The notes beneath the pieces were generated by a model. That model was not told the DNA's origin, made no database searches, and worked only from the letters and a program-made list of their open reading frames with translations. This document shows positions 21,491-32,537 of a stretch of DNA of 64,000 nucleotides, piece after piece. The stretch is taken from positions 2,679,001 through 2,743,000 of the forward strand of contig NC_081818.1 in NCBI RefSeq assembly GCF_030704535.1. Reading direction: 5' to 3'. Made by a program: the position numbers and the translations under genes. The DNA comes from Vitis vinifera (lineage: Eukaryota > Streptophyta > Magnoliopsida > Vitales > Vitaceae). Every line of letters starts with the position of its first letter. Position 1 is the first letter of the stretch.

Positions 21491-22992
21491 CAGCTATCAC
21501 CCCACTCATCAGACATTATATATATATTTGTTGTTTATGTTTTTATGCATGTTTGTTTTGTTTTAGTTGCAATGAAATCCCAGTATTTTGGTACTATATA
21601 TGGGATTCCTTGTGTTACTTGTCCTTAGCACTGTAATCAAATGAACTCAAAGTAATACAAGTTGAATTTTTCTTGTTAAAAGTTAGCATTAAAGTTCTCC
21701 TTATTTCCTTTTCTCACATATTCTATTCTTTTTGAAACATGTGGTTTTCCCCAATCAATATTCGAATTTGATATCAGCAAGGAGGTACCACTTCCTCCCT
21801 TTTGTTACAATCACTCAAATCACATTGAGGACAATGCTCAGTTCGGTTGGGGGGTATGAGGAAGGAAGTATTCTAAATCTTTTTGGTATTGCAATTATAT
21901 TGGTTAATTAGTTGTAGTTTTTACTTTTTACTCTCGTTACTCTATTCTCCATGAATTTTGAGGAAAATTTTCAAATTAAACCAAGAGAAATTGAACTGTT
22001 GTTTTTCACTTGACTTAGAGTATGGATTATGCTTACTAAAGTGGTTCAATTGTTGAAACTTCTACTGAAATTGAATTGAGTTCTTCCACTTTAAGCTATC
22101 CACACACTGTGCACTTTAGTTTCCGATTATAAGATGAAAAGCTATTTCCCTCTTGACTTAGGATAATTTTGGGACTTGGTATATTTGACCTCATTTGATA
22201 AAAATTGAAACACCCTGCAAAAGGCCAATGAGCCTTTGAAATAAAGAAAGTTGTTTGCTTGCCTTGAAACCCGAGCAAGGTCTGAGGGGTATATGGTGAA
22301 AATCTTTAAAGCCTGGTGCCCTAAACCTTAATTGGTTGGGAGTCACCGACCTCAATACTCGTTACAAGGGTGAATAGGTAGAGTTAGCATATGGTAGATG
22401 CTTGGGTATTAGAAATTCATTCTTAAAAGTCCGGGGAAAAATCCGAGGAGTTAGTGGTTGAAAGATCCTTAAAACTTGGTGCCCTAAACCTTAATTGGTT
22501 GGGAGTCATCGATGGACCCCCATTACATGGACAAGTCAGAAAGAGTACCCCAAAAAGCTACCTTGAAAAAAAAAAAAAAAAAAAAAAAAAAAGATGATGA
22601 AAGTGTGTTCTTTTCTTATTGATTTTGGTCAGTTTACTAAAGTGTTGAAAAGAGATAGGTTGGGGGGTGAGATTAGTAGCATATTATTCTCGGAATCTAA
22701 GGAACCAATACACATAGATTTTTGTGGAAGATTGAAGTTTAGTTCTTAGAAAGTGAAATGATTTTAAAACTTCAGTTTGCATAATGCACTCCCTTGATTG
22801 ACAGTGGTTAGCATAGGTGTTATGACTCTTGTTGAGATTTGGGTTTGTATTTCTTTAATGATTCATGAGAGAATTAGATCATCATGCCACTTGAGAATTA
22901 TTTCCTTTTAGCATGATGTTGCAAATTTTAGATTAGTTTGCTATTTATTTTCATTTTTCTCTCCTCTATTGCTAAGGGACTAGCAATATGTC
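21491..22992 (+). other. Athila 3' non-coding region
   Basis: About 1.5 kb without a gene. It holds a direct repeat of a segment containing GGTGCCCTAAACCTTAATTG at about 22313-22347 and 22478-22510, a 27-bp poly(A) run at 22566-22592, and two internal polypurine-like GGTTGGGGGG tracts (21845-21854 and 22658-22667) that copy the real tract at 22993. Confidence 0.7.
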
Positions 22993-23004
22993 GGTTGGGG
23001 GGAG
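22993..23004 (+). other. Polypurine tract of the Athila element
   Basis: GGTTGGGGGGAG immediately before the 3' LTR; the expected primer for plus-strand DNA synthesis. Confidence 0.8.
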
Positions 23005-24904
23005 TGATTACTACTCAAAAAGTGCTATTTGATAGCCTTTAATTAATCCTTTTTAACACTTTTGAGTAGTAGTTTAGGCCTTTTAACTCAATTGGCATGT
23101 TAAAGATCCTTTAAAGCAATTTTGATCACTTTGTGCAAGTTTTGGTGTTTTTGTTAGTATTTTGATCACCAAAGCAAGTCAAGAATGAGGAGAACTATGA
23201 GGAATCATGGGCAAAGTTGAGAATTCAATTGCCAAGAGTGAATCCGGATTGCAAGGAGAAAAAGCAAAGAGAATCTGTCATGAAGCCTATTCTTGATGAC
23301 AGTCGTAGCAGCCACTTTTGGAGCACTTTCTAAAGTCCAAATGATGCAAGCTATATACCATTTCAAAGCTCAGGAAGTCAACAATCTAATGCTTCAAACG
23401 GTGTGCAATTTGGAGTTGAAACGAAGAAGTTGCAGCCATTACAAGCCAGTCACTCTAAAGTGTTGCGGAATCAGCCTTTTGTTGCGAGAATTTCGCAACA
23501 CTTTTGTACAGTAAGGTGTTTCTCCTTCTGACGATGCACGAACCATGCCGCGAGAAGGGAGCTAGAAACTTCAAGATGGAAGCCAACTTTGCAGCCTGGT
23601 GAAGATAGCTCGGTCTTGCGAAATAATTTCGCAGCCCTCTTGGGTGTCTGCGAAATTTCGCAGGCACCACTTTTCTCCTGCGAAATGGCTCCGGAAGCCT
23701 CCCGAAGCTTGCTACCGACATTGGGAGATATTTTCCATTAGATTTTTGTTGTCTAAATCCCAAAATACTCCTTGTAAACCACCAATTACATGATTCCTTA
23801 GTTTTTAAGTTAGTAAAAAGACCAAATATCTTTGTAAGAATTAGTTTTATATTAGTTTGCTATAAATACCTCTCGGGAGCATGTTCTCAGAGAGGAGTTT
23901 TTTTCTGTAACCATTTGGTAAGCAAGTAAAGTCTTTTCTTTCTACTGCCTTACCTTCTCACTTTGTATTTTCATTTTATTTCTAAGTTATGAATTCTCTG
24001 AGGAGTTTTCCCCAGAGAATGAGTAACTAAACCTCCAATTCCTTGGAGCTAAGGGTGCCGGGGAAGGTTCCAAGTGCAAGAATGCAAAGCTTTGTGGTTT
24101 TAGTTTTTAATGAAGAGGAAGTGAAATCCTTTAGTGATTTCAATGTTTTTAGTTAACTTAAAACACCTTAGAGTCACCTAGGCCAACACTTGGTAAGGCA
24201 AGTGATTTCCAACCATGGAAATGCACTAGTTTACCCCTTGCGAGCCTCTGGTAGGTGACTTCAAGGTAGGATTTTCTGGAATTACCAACACTTGGTAAGC
24301 TTTTGGACTCCTAGGAGACATCCATTAGTTATCTCTTGCGAGTTTGTGAAGGGGAATCCAAGGTTAAAGATCACCTTGAATGGTAAGTGCTCGTGAGAGG
24401 CATGAACCATTGCAAGTTGTATCAGTGAGAGAATTAAAGTGAAATCTAATTGAAGGAGTCTCTGTACATCACCGGTTAGAGAATTGACTATAAGTTGAAT
24501 CTCTAATGCGAGGAAATGAACCATCTGACCGGAGCTTTGTCTTTTGCATGAGGAACCACCCCAGTGAACCTAAATCTCCAAGGAATGTTTTTCTTCCTAA
24601 ATTATTCCAAACTTCTGTTAAGTTAGTTAGTTTAAATCTCAACCTTTACAAATCAAAGTTTGTGTTTTATTTCTTAAGCTAACCGTGAAATGAAACAAGA
24701 CCAATTCACTTGGAATTGGTATCCTTGACTGCTTGTTAATTTATTCATTCCCAGTGAACGATCCTAGAGCCACTATACTATAGTAGCTTTGTATTTGCTA
24801 CCCTAGTGTATGGTGTTATAGGTATAAATTTTGTTGATCACTTCCTCAATCAAGGAGCACCAGCTGAACACAAATCAGCTGAGACACCAATTGGGCATGA
24901 GTCA
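23005..24904 (+). repeat. 3' LTR of the Athila element
   Basis: 1900 bp, collinear with the 5' LTR at an offset of 11651 and no indels seen. Differences are at 23332, 23395, 23564, 23676, 23947 and 24546, all transitions. It carries the same TATA (23861-23868) and the same 16-bp palindrome (23648-23663). The TTTTC duplication follows it. Confidence 0.93.
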
Positions 24905-25548
24905 TTTTCCATCCTCAATATCACAAGTCATTGACTTTTCAACCATATAACCAAACCCACACCTAGTACGTCTCCATGATATCCACATTTTCTTTTTAAT
25001 CACTATTCTACCACATGTTTTTTTTCTTCTAATTATTTATTTCAAAACCTCACTTTCCACACCTATCCTACCATCTCCAACACACACCAACCATTAAACA
25101 TTAAATAAGAAAACATACACTCCACACCCAACGGATCCACACATTCCCATTGTTGTTTATTTATTTATTTATTTTAATCCTTAATTCTACGAGGCTTCAC
25201 ATTGCCACAACTATCACACGTCATCCACCACAAAATTTTTTTTTTTTTTTTTTAAGAAACACAAACCCTAATCTAGATTGGGGTTTCCTACCTAAGGTTA
25301 AAAATATAACGAATATATTAAAATAAGATCTAAGAATTAGAAAACAAAAATCTTACCTAGAGAAATTTGTTCTTCAAACCCTATATCCGAAAGTCTTATG
25401 TCCTCTGGTATTTTGCCAATAGGAATGAAAATTTAGAGAAGAATAGAAAGGATTTTTCCTTTTTTATTTTTTTCAATTTATACCTAGGTATTTATTAGGA
25501 AAATCACCTTTTTACCTCTCTTTCATTTTATTAAAATAATTAATTCAC

Positions 25549-25579
<31 letters not shown>

Positions 25580-25626
25580 AATTTCCTATCTTATCCCTAT
25601 AAAAAATTTATGGGCGTTACAGGGAT

Positions 25627-26240
25627 GCTTAACAAACATATTTAAACTTAGCTATTAGGTTGTCTCCAACAGTCCCAATCTGTGTCTCCTAGTGAGAAGT
25701 GAAAAACCTCAGATACCAAAAGTGTCAAATTTATTACATACTAGTCCTTAGATTAGTCTATGTTTTATGTATACATGAGTAAGCAAATAGGCCTGCAAGT
25801 GTTCATATATTGACTTTCCAAGTCTTCATTAATGGATTGAGTTTTTCCAATTTTATGTATACATGAGTAAGTTGTTCAGTTCATACATGCTCTAGAGACT
25901 TTAGAGCACTGGATTCTAGATCATCCTGGGTTTTAAGAATTATTCCAGGGTAATCTATCAAGCAACTGGGACTTATTGTCCAGTTGTTTTTAACAAGTAA
26001 AATATCCAAGATTTGGATAAGAATTTTTTAGACAAACATAGGCTAATCCTGGGTATAGTATTGAGAGATAAAAGTACAGAAAAAGATGCGTAGTAGACAA
26101 ACTGCTTTATTTTAGTAGTATGGCCAAAGTCCACACCAAAATTACAAAATAAACCCTCTTAATCATTATACTTGAAAACAAGCAGACCAATGGTTCATAT
26201 ATAACTTCTTTATGTATATAGTTTCTTAGTTGTTGTCCCA
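25627..26240 (-). other. 3' flank of GLP copy C
   Basis: Downstream flank shared with the other GLP copies. A segment containing TTAGGTTGTCTCCAAC (about 25654) recurs near 39859 beside copy D, and 26040-26240 matches 1-196 beside copy A. It has the minus-strand AATAAA-type signal in the CTGCTTTATTTTA block. No separate gene. Confidence 0.6.
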
Positions 26241-26740
26241 TCAAAACCGTGACTGAAGGTACTTACCCACGCTCTTGTCCAACTGGAAGGCCCTTGTGAG
26301 AACATCAGGATTGATGGGTGGATCTGATCCAAATACTGCATTGGCTATGGTGATAACACCTGGATTTTGGCTGCTCAGAGCAGCAATGGCTACTGTCTTA
26401 ATCTTCCCAACATTGAGTTAGAAGTGAATGAGACCAATAGGAAACACAAAAACATCCCCCTTGTTGAGGACTTTGCTAATGAGGTGGTTTTCGGTGTAGG
26501 ATGTGACGAAGCCAACGTAGAGGGTTCCCTTCAAGACAGTTATGATCTCGGTGGCACGAGGGTGAGTGTGAGGAGGGTTTTGGCCATATGGTTCATAGTC
26601 AATACGAACCATGGATATGCCAAGAGTGTTGAGTCCCTTTATTTTTTCAACATTTATAGTAGTGACATTTGAGGCTACTGCATTTGATGTGTTTCCTGGC
26701 TTATCCAGACCTGAAAAGAAGAAATCTTCGGCGACGGTCA

Positions 26741-26964
26741 AATTATGGGAAAAGAATCAAGGATCCCATAATTTGAGGATGATATTTGATTGTATATAGA
26801 AGATTATTTTTGATTGATTGTAACTGATACGTTTGCACATAGATTCCTAGAATAGACTAACCAATGCTTTATATATATGCATCTTCTTCCCTTAAGTTGA
26901 TTCATTGAATACACACCAGATTTCCAGATTTCCAAAACACTCTATTCTGCTCTATTTTCTTACA
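26741..26964 (+). repeat. 5' LTR of the Copia element
   Basis: 224 bp, aligned base for base with 29243-29466. It has an inner inverted repeat near its start (TTATGGG...CCCATAA) and ends TTCTTACA. Confidence 0.9.
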
Positions 26965-26976
26965 TGGTATCAGAGC
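26965..26976 (+). other. Copia primer-binding site (initiator tRNA-Met type)
   Basis: TGGTATCAGAGC immediately after the 5' LTR; the standard Ty1/copia primer site in plants. Confidence 0.9.
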
Positions 26977-27044
26977 ACCAAACCTGGTGACTCTGAATCC
27001 TTCCAAGCGCTTTCGCAACCTATTTCCTCGTTACAGCTGCTGCC

Positions 27045-27480
27045 ATGAACATCAACAAAACGGGATTGACATCATCTAAGGCTACCATAGAAGCTTTAGA
27101 TCCCTTTTCTCTACACCACTCGGACCACCCGGGTATGGTACTTGTCTCCAAAGTACTTGAAGGAGATAACTACAGCACATGGAGTCAGGCTATGAGGATC
27201 AGTTTGAGTGCTAAAGACAAAATTGGATTCGTCATAGGTTCCATTAAGCCACCCTCTTCGACTGATGATAGTTTTCCTTCTTGGCAACGTTGCAATGATA
27301 TGGTGATCTCATGGTTATTGAATTCCATTCATCCAGACATAGCCAGCAGTGTGATTTATGCCGAAACAGCAGTAGAAATCTGGGCAGATATACGAGAACG
27401 TTTTTTCAAGGAAAAGATTCAAGAATTTATCAGATCAAGCGAGACATTGTGGAACATAGGCAGAGGCAGCAATCAATTTC
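27045..27480 (+). pseudogene. Copia gag fragment with frameshift
   Basis: Starts ATG 27045 and shows the plant Copia gag N-terminus (HPGMVLVSKVLEGDNYSTW, WLLNSIHPDIASSV, EIWADIRERF). After RERF the expected continuation (QGKDSRIYQIKRDIVEHRQ) is in another frame. This implies a one-base change in the T-run near 27400. Homology ends at about 27480, where the inverted segment begins. Confidence 0.85.
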
Positions 27481-28171
27481 ACATCGAAAGGTGCGTGAGA
27501 AGAAATGAAACTAGATGGAAAGGACAAACGAGTTTGTTTGGCTAAAGAGCAAATTTCACAAACATGCTTGGAATCAAAATAAATTTCAGGATTAATTTTA
27601 GGAAGAACTTGAAGAAGACCGGATGATGGGTGCCCAAGACATTGATGCCAAAGATCAGAATGTTTGTGAATGGCATAAGCCAAGGCTGGATTTTGGTCTT
27701 GTGCTAGGTAGTAAAGGTCATTATGTTGCTTGCCTAGGCCAATCGTCTTCCTCGTAGTAGTGTCCTGCACAACACAAAAATTGGAAAAGAACATCACTAT
27801 ACATTGTAATGCCCGCATTAGTTTACTAACTGATAGTAAATTAACTTGAAATTGTGAAACTTTGAGTACGTCATCAAGTTTAATGTGGGGGGTAACATGC
27901 AATGAACCAATTGACTCAATATGTGCTTGACCACCATCTGGCAAACTAATGGTAGTGGTTCTGGGCAAAATTTTTGGATCTAATAATTCAGCTGAGGAAG
28001 TCACATGATCCCTGGCTCCACTATCAATAATCCAACACATATTTGAGTGTGGGCAATCTAGAATAATTTTGGATGATGGCATATTTATATTTGTGGCATT
28101 TGCAAAATGTTGTGAATTACCACCATTGTTTTTCAGAATCATAGCCATTAATTGGTTATATTCCTCAGCTG
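27481..28171 (-). pseudogene. Inverted Copia protease and GAG-pre-integrase segment
   Basis: On the minus strand this reads from TAEEYNQLMAMILKNN through the protease active site (WIIDSGARDHVT, with catalytic DSGA) to the pre-integrase zinc-binding part (SDLWHQCLGHPS...HVCEICSLAKQTR) and stops at SSHAPFD. In a normal element this lies in the same strand as gag and RT. Here it is reversed between gag and RT, an internal inversion with breakpoints near 27480 and 28171. The normal continuation into the integrase core is absent. Confidence 0.88.
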
Positions 28172-29235
28172 TTCAGAAATTTTCTGTCACCATTCAACAA
28201 GATGGTTTCCATCAATCAAGGGCATATTTTTCACTTTTCACAAAGATCTCTGGTAATTCTTTCACAGTTGTGCTCATCTATGTAGACGACATGATCATCA
28301 CCGGCAATGATGAGAATGTAATTGCAGCTCTTAAGGAGTCTCTCCACACCAAATTTCGCATCAAGGACCTCGGTCAATTACGATATTTCCTTGGTATTGA
28401 AGTTGCTCGTTCTACTGATGGTATTTCGATATCCCAACGAAAATACACTCTTGATATTTTAGATGAAGCAATCTTGCTTGGGGCCAAACCATTATCGACA
28501 CCTATGGAAGAAAATAATAAACTCCTGCCCACAGTAGGAGATTTATTGAAGAATCCATTTACTTATAGAAGATTGGTCGGACAACTCATTTATCTTACCA
28601 TTACAAGGCCAGAGATAAGTTATTCAGTTCACATTTTAAGCCAGTTTATGTAAGAACCAAGAAAGCCTCATTTAGATGTTGTTCATCATCTTCTGCGATA
28701 TCTTAAAGGTGCACTTGGACAAGGATTATATTTTCCTGCCAAATGAAATTTGCTACTAAGAGGATTTTGTGATGCAGATTAGGCTCGATGTTCGATCACA
28801 AGACGATCTGTGACTGGATATTGCATTTTTCTTGGAGGAGCTCTTATTTCATGGAAAACCAAGAAACAGACATCAGTGTCAAGGTCACCAGCTGAATCAG
28901 AATATCGAGCAATGGCTTCCATTACATGTGAACTTACATGGCTCAAGTATTTGTTGGATGACTTGAAGGTAGAACACTCACAACTTGCCAAACTATTCTG
29001 TGATAGTAAAGCAGCACTCCATATTGCTGTTAATCCAGTTTACCATGAACGTACCAAGCATATAGAAATCGATTGTCATGTTGTTCAAGAACGAATTCAA
29101 TCAGGTGCCATAGTAACTACTGATGTTCCATCATCTTGCCAGCTTGCTGATTTGTTCACTAAGCCACTCAATTCATCAATTTTTCATTCCCTTCTCAACA
29201 AGTTTGGCGTTCTTGACATACACGCTCCAACTTGA
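28172..29235 (+). pseudogene. Copia reverse transcriptase C-terminal part and RNase H, with stops
   Basis: Begins inside RT just before DGFHQSRAYFSLF and includes the catalytic YVDDMIITGND, LRYFLGIEV and the LIYLTITRPEISY end of RT. RNase H follows with [13 protein letters not shown] and ADLFTKPL, ending at TGA 29233-29235. In-frame stops interrupt it after LSQFM (28651), after FPAK (about 28744) and after DAD (28780). At least the first and third are what C-to-T or G-to-A changes of normal codons would give. The front half of RT is gone. Confidence 0.88.
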
Positions 29236-29242
29236 GGGGGAG
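29234..29242 (+). other. Copia polypurine tract
   Basis: GAGGGGGAG directly before the 3' LTR. Confidence 0.8.
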
Positions 29243-29466
29243 TGTTATGGGAAAAGAATCAAGGATCCCATAATTTGAGGATGATATTTGATTGTATATA
29301 GAAGATTATTTTTGATTGATTGTAACTGATACATTTGCACATAGATTCCTAGAATAGGCTAACCAATGCTTTGTATATATGCATCTTCTTCCGTTAAGTT
29401 GATTCATCGAATACACACCAGATTTCCAGATTTCCAAAACACTTTGTTCTGCTCTATTTTCTTATA
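29243..29466 (+). repeat. 3' LTR of the Copia element
   Basis: 224 bp, starts TGTTATGGGAAAAG and ends TTCTTATA; GLP sequence resumes after the GGTCA duplication. Confidence 0.9.
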
Positions 29467-29832
29467 GGTCAGCTTTGGGTCCTTGTTAGAACTTTCCATT
29501 CACAAATACTGCATAAGAAGGGATAAAGAAATTAAAGAAAGATCACTAGTATCAAACCATATTCATCATATCAATAAAAAGAGTAGTACTGAAAATAGTT
29601 ATAAGATCAATGAGTTACTATAGAAATACCAGCATCCTTAGGCTCATCAATGACAACACAAGTGTCCTGCAGTGGGCTTGGATCAGAGGCAGAGGCAAGA
29701 GAGGAAACCAATGCCATGAGGGCAACAGTTATCAGGAAACTAACACCCTTCTTCATTGTTAGAGTAGTAACTCCAACAATCACAAATCTGTGTTGAGGTG
29801 AGGGGTGAGAAATTTTGGATGGGAAACATCTC

Positions 29833-29840
29833 AATTTATA
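29833..29840 (-). promoter_or_regulatory. TATA box of GLP copy C
   Basis: TATAAATT on the minus strand, matching the sites of copies B and D. The promoter seems preserved although the gene is broken. Confidence 0.6.
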
Positions 29841-31112
<1,272 letters not shown>

Positions 31113-32537
31113 GCAACATCCTAAAACATACAATATCTAATGAAAAGAAGTCACGGAAGAAATTCTTAAAGTGTTTCAACTCAAAAAGACTTTCATACAA
31201 TATCTAATAAAAAGAAGTCACGGAAACCATTCTTGAAGTGTTACAACTCAAAAAATTTCGATTTCAGTTGTTCTCAAATCAGAATATTATATTTGAGCTA
31301 TTAACTTCCCCTTTTTGTCTTTCATCTTGAAATCAATTCTACTCTCCAAATCGAAATGAAATTGAAATTTTTTATTTCAAGGATTAATTTTGCTTTCTCA
31401 AATTAAACTAGAATTAGAATGCAATCAAAATATCTTTGCATGCTTTCCTTCAAATCATGATTATTATTTCACCTTCACTCAAATCAAAATTAATTCTAAT
31501 TTGAGTTTTTGTCTTCTCGGCTTCCACCTTATTTAAAATTTAATTTCTGAACTTCTCAAATGAAATTGCCTTTGGATTTTGATTTCCTAATCATTTGAGT
31601 CCTCCATTAGTTGTGTTAAGCCTCCACTTTTGGGCTTGACTTTTGCCTCCATCATTCTTTGGTCATCTTGATCCTAGGAATTCACTTAAATTGAGCCTTT
31701 TATTGTGCGATTAGGTCAATTATCCACGAAGAATATTTGGTTTTTTATTGGTGTTAGGGGGTGCAACTTGAGCAAGATGGGCTTACCTAACCCAAACCCA
31801 ATTTGATATACTTGAATTGTGTTTGGATTAGGTTTTTTCAACCCGAATTCAATTTGGTTGGGCTTAAGCTAAGATTCGAATAACCCAAACCTAATTTAGT
31901 ATTTTTATAATATTTATAATGTATATTATCATTTATAATAATATTTATTTTCTTTTTAAATTTTTAAGAAAAATAAATTATATTATATCTTTTTTTTTAG
32001 AAAGATATATAAATTTATCTTTTACTTTTTGTTGCAATATTGGAATTTTTTTCTTATTTATTATTTAAATTTTTATTTAAATCTACAAAAAAAAAAAAAA
32101 AAAAAAAAGCTTTTAAAAAAACATTATGCATGAATTTTGAATAATGCAACCCGATCAACTCAATCAACCCAAATTTTACTCAAATTTTTAAGAAATTAAA
32201 ATAATAAATTATATTATATCATATATTTTTTCATTTTTTAGAAAGATATATAAATTTATTTTTTACTTTTTGTTGCTATATTGGAACTTTGTTTTATTTA
32301 TTATTTAAATTTTTATTTAAATATATAGAAAAAAACTAGCTTTTATAAACATTATGCAACCCTATCAACTTAATCAACTCAAATTTAACTCGATTAACCT
32401 AAACTCAACCCGAACTTAGAGAAATGAGGTTAAGTTGGGCTTTGATTGAATACCTCAAGTCAGAGGTTGAGTTGGATTAACCTCGCATTGATTGCTTCTT
32501 AATTTAGGTTGAGCTTAGGTTAGTCATCAAGTATTAG
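31113..32537. repeat. Intergenic DNA with an imperfect tandem duplication
   Basis: No gene. A unit of about 225 bp is duplicated at about 31953-32178 and 32179-32400. Landmarks are TTAGAAAGATATATAAATTTAT, ACTTTTTGTTGC and ATTATGCA followed by ATCAACT.AATCAAC. The first copy contains a poly(A) run at 32087-32108. A 21-bp segment AAAAAGAAGTCACGGAA also occurs twice near 31142 and 31209. Confidence 0.6.

Larger units (their letters stand above)
11354..24904 (+). mobile_element. Near-intact Athila-type Ty3/gypsy LTR retrotransposon
   Basis: A complete 13,551-bp element. It has two 1900-bp LTRs with TG...CA ends, a TTTTC target duplication at 11349-11353 and 24905-24909, a primer-binding site, gag-pol, a downstream ORF and a polypurine tract. 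Gene order protease-RT-RNase H-integrase in one frame is Ty3/gypsy. The gag type, the DLGAS protease, the TGGCGCCGTTGCCGGGGA primer site and the extra ORF after pol fit the Athila lineage. I count six LTR-LTR mismatches, all transitions, so the insertion is recent. It lies inside an older solo LTR. Confidence 0.92.
9787..25621 (-). mobile_element. Second-family solo LTR, about 2.28 kb, split by the Athila element
   Basis: The two halves are 9787-11353 and 24910-25621. The outer ends are TGTCATGCCCC on the left and GGGCGTTACA on the right, i.e. TG...CA. They are flanked by a perfect 5-bp target duplication GGGAT at 9782-9786 and 25622-25626. With the 13.55-kb insertion and one TTTTC removed, the element is about 2279 bp and has no coding domains, which suggests a solo LTR. 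On the minus strand it starts TGTAACGCCC, a common start for plant gypsy LTRs. It also has a TATAAATT (25475-25482) followed by a leader-like sequence with a CTAG/GTAAG splice-donor-like site, so minus is the probable sense. Internal small repeats include AAAGTC triplication near 10678-10700. Confidence 0.75.
26741..29466 (+). mobile_element. Rearranged Ty1/copia retrotransposon inside GLP copy C
   Basis: A 2726-bp element with 224-bp LTRs and a perfect GGTCA target duplication (26736-26740 and 29467-29471), antisense to the GLP gene. The TG at the 5' LTR end has become AA, and the CA at the 3' LTR end has become TA. The LTRs show about ten differences in 224 bp, so it is clearly older than the Athila insertion. 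The internal order is gag part (+), protease/pre-integrase (-), RT end and RNase H (+). Most of integrase and the front of RT are missing. It is non-autonomous and dead. Confidence 0.92.
26241..29756 (-). pseudogene. Germin-like protein copy C, disrupted by a Copia insertion
   Basis: Exon 1 (29630-29756) is intact and gives the same signal peptide and C33 as copy B; the intron is 29509-29629 with GT-AG ends. Exon 2 starts at 29508 but is broken three ways. First, an extra base after GKF creates a TAA at the position of the conserved second cysteine. Second, a 2.7-kb Copia element (26741-29466) sits within the codons just before [10 protein letters not shown], with GGTCA duplicated on both sides. 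Third, a CAA to TAA change follows FPIGLIHF. The rest of exon 2 (26241-26740) otherwise keeps the germin boxes and ends with the normal stop at 26241-26243. Nearest relatives are copies A and B. It cannot make a full germin. Confidence 0.92.

Noticed and set aside
26367..26672. Plus-strand open frame across GLP copy C exon 2
   Set aside because: It is the shadow of the germin exon on the other strand; the minus strand has the germin boxes.
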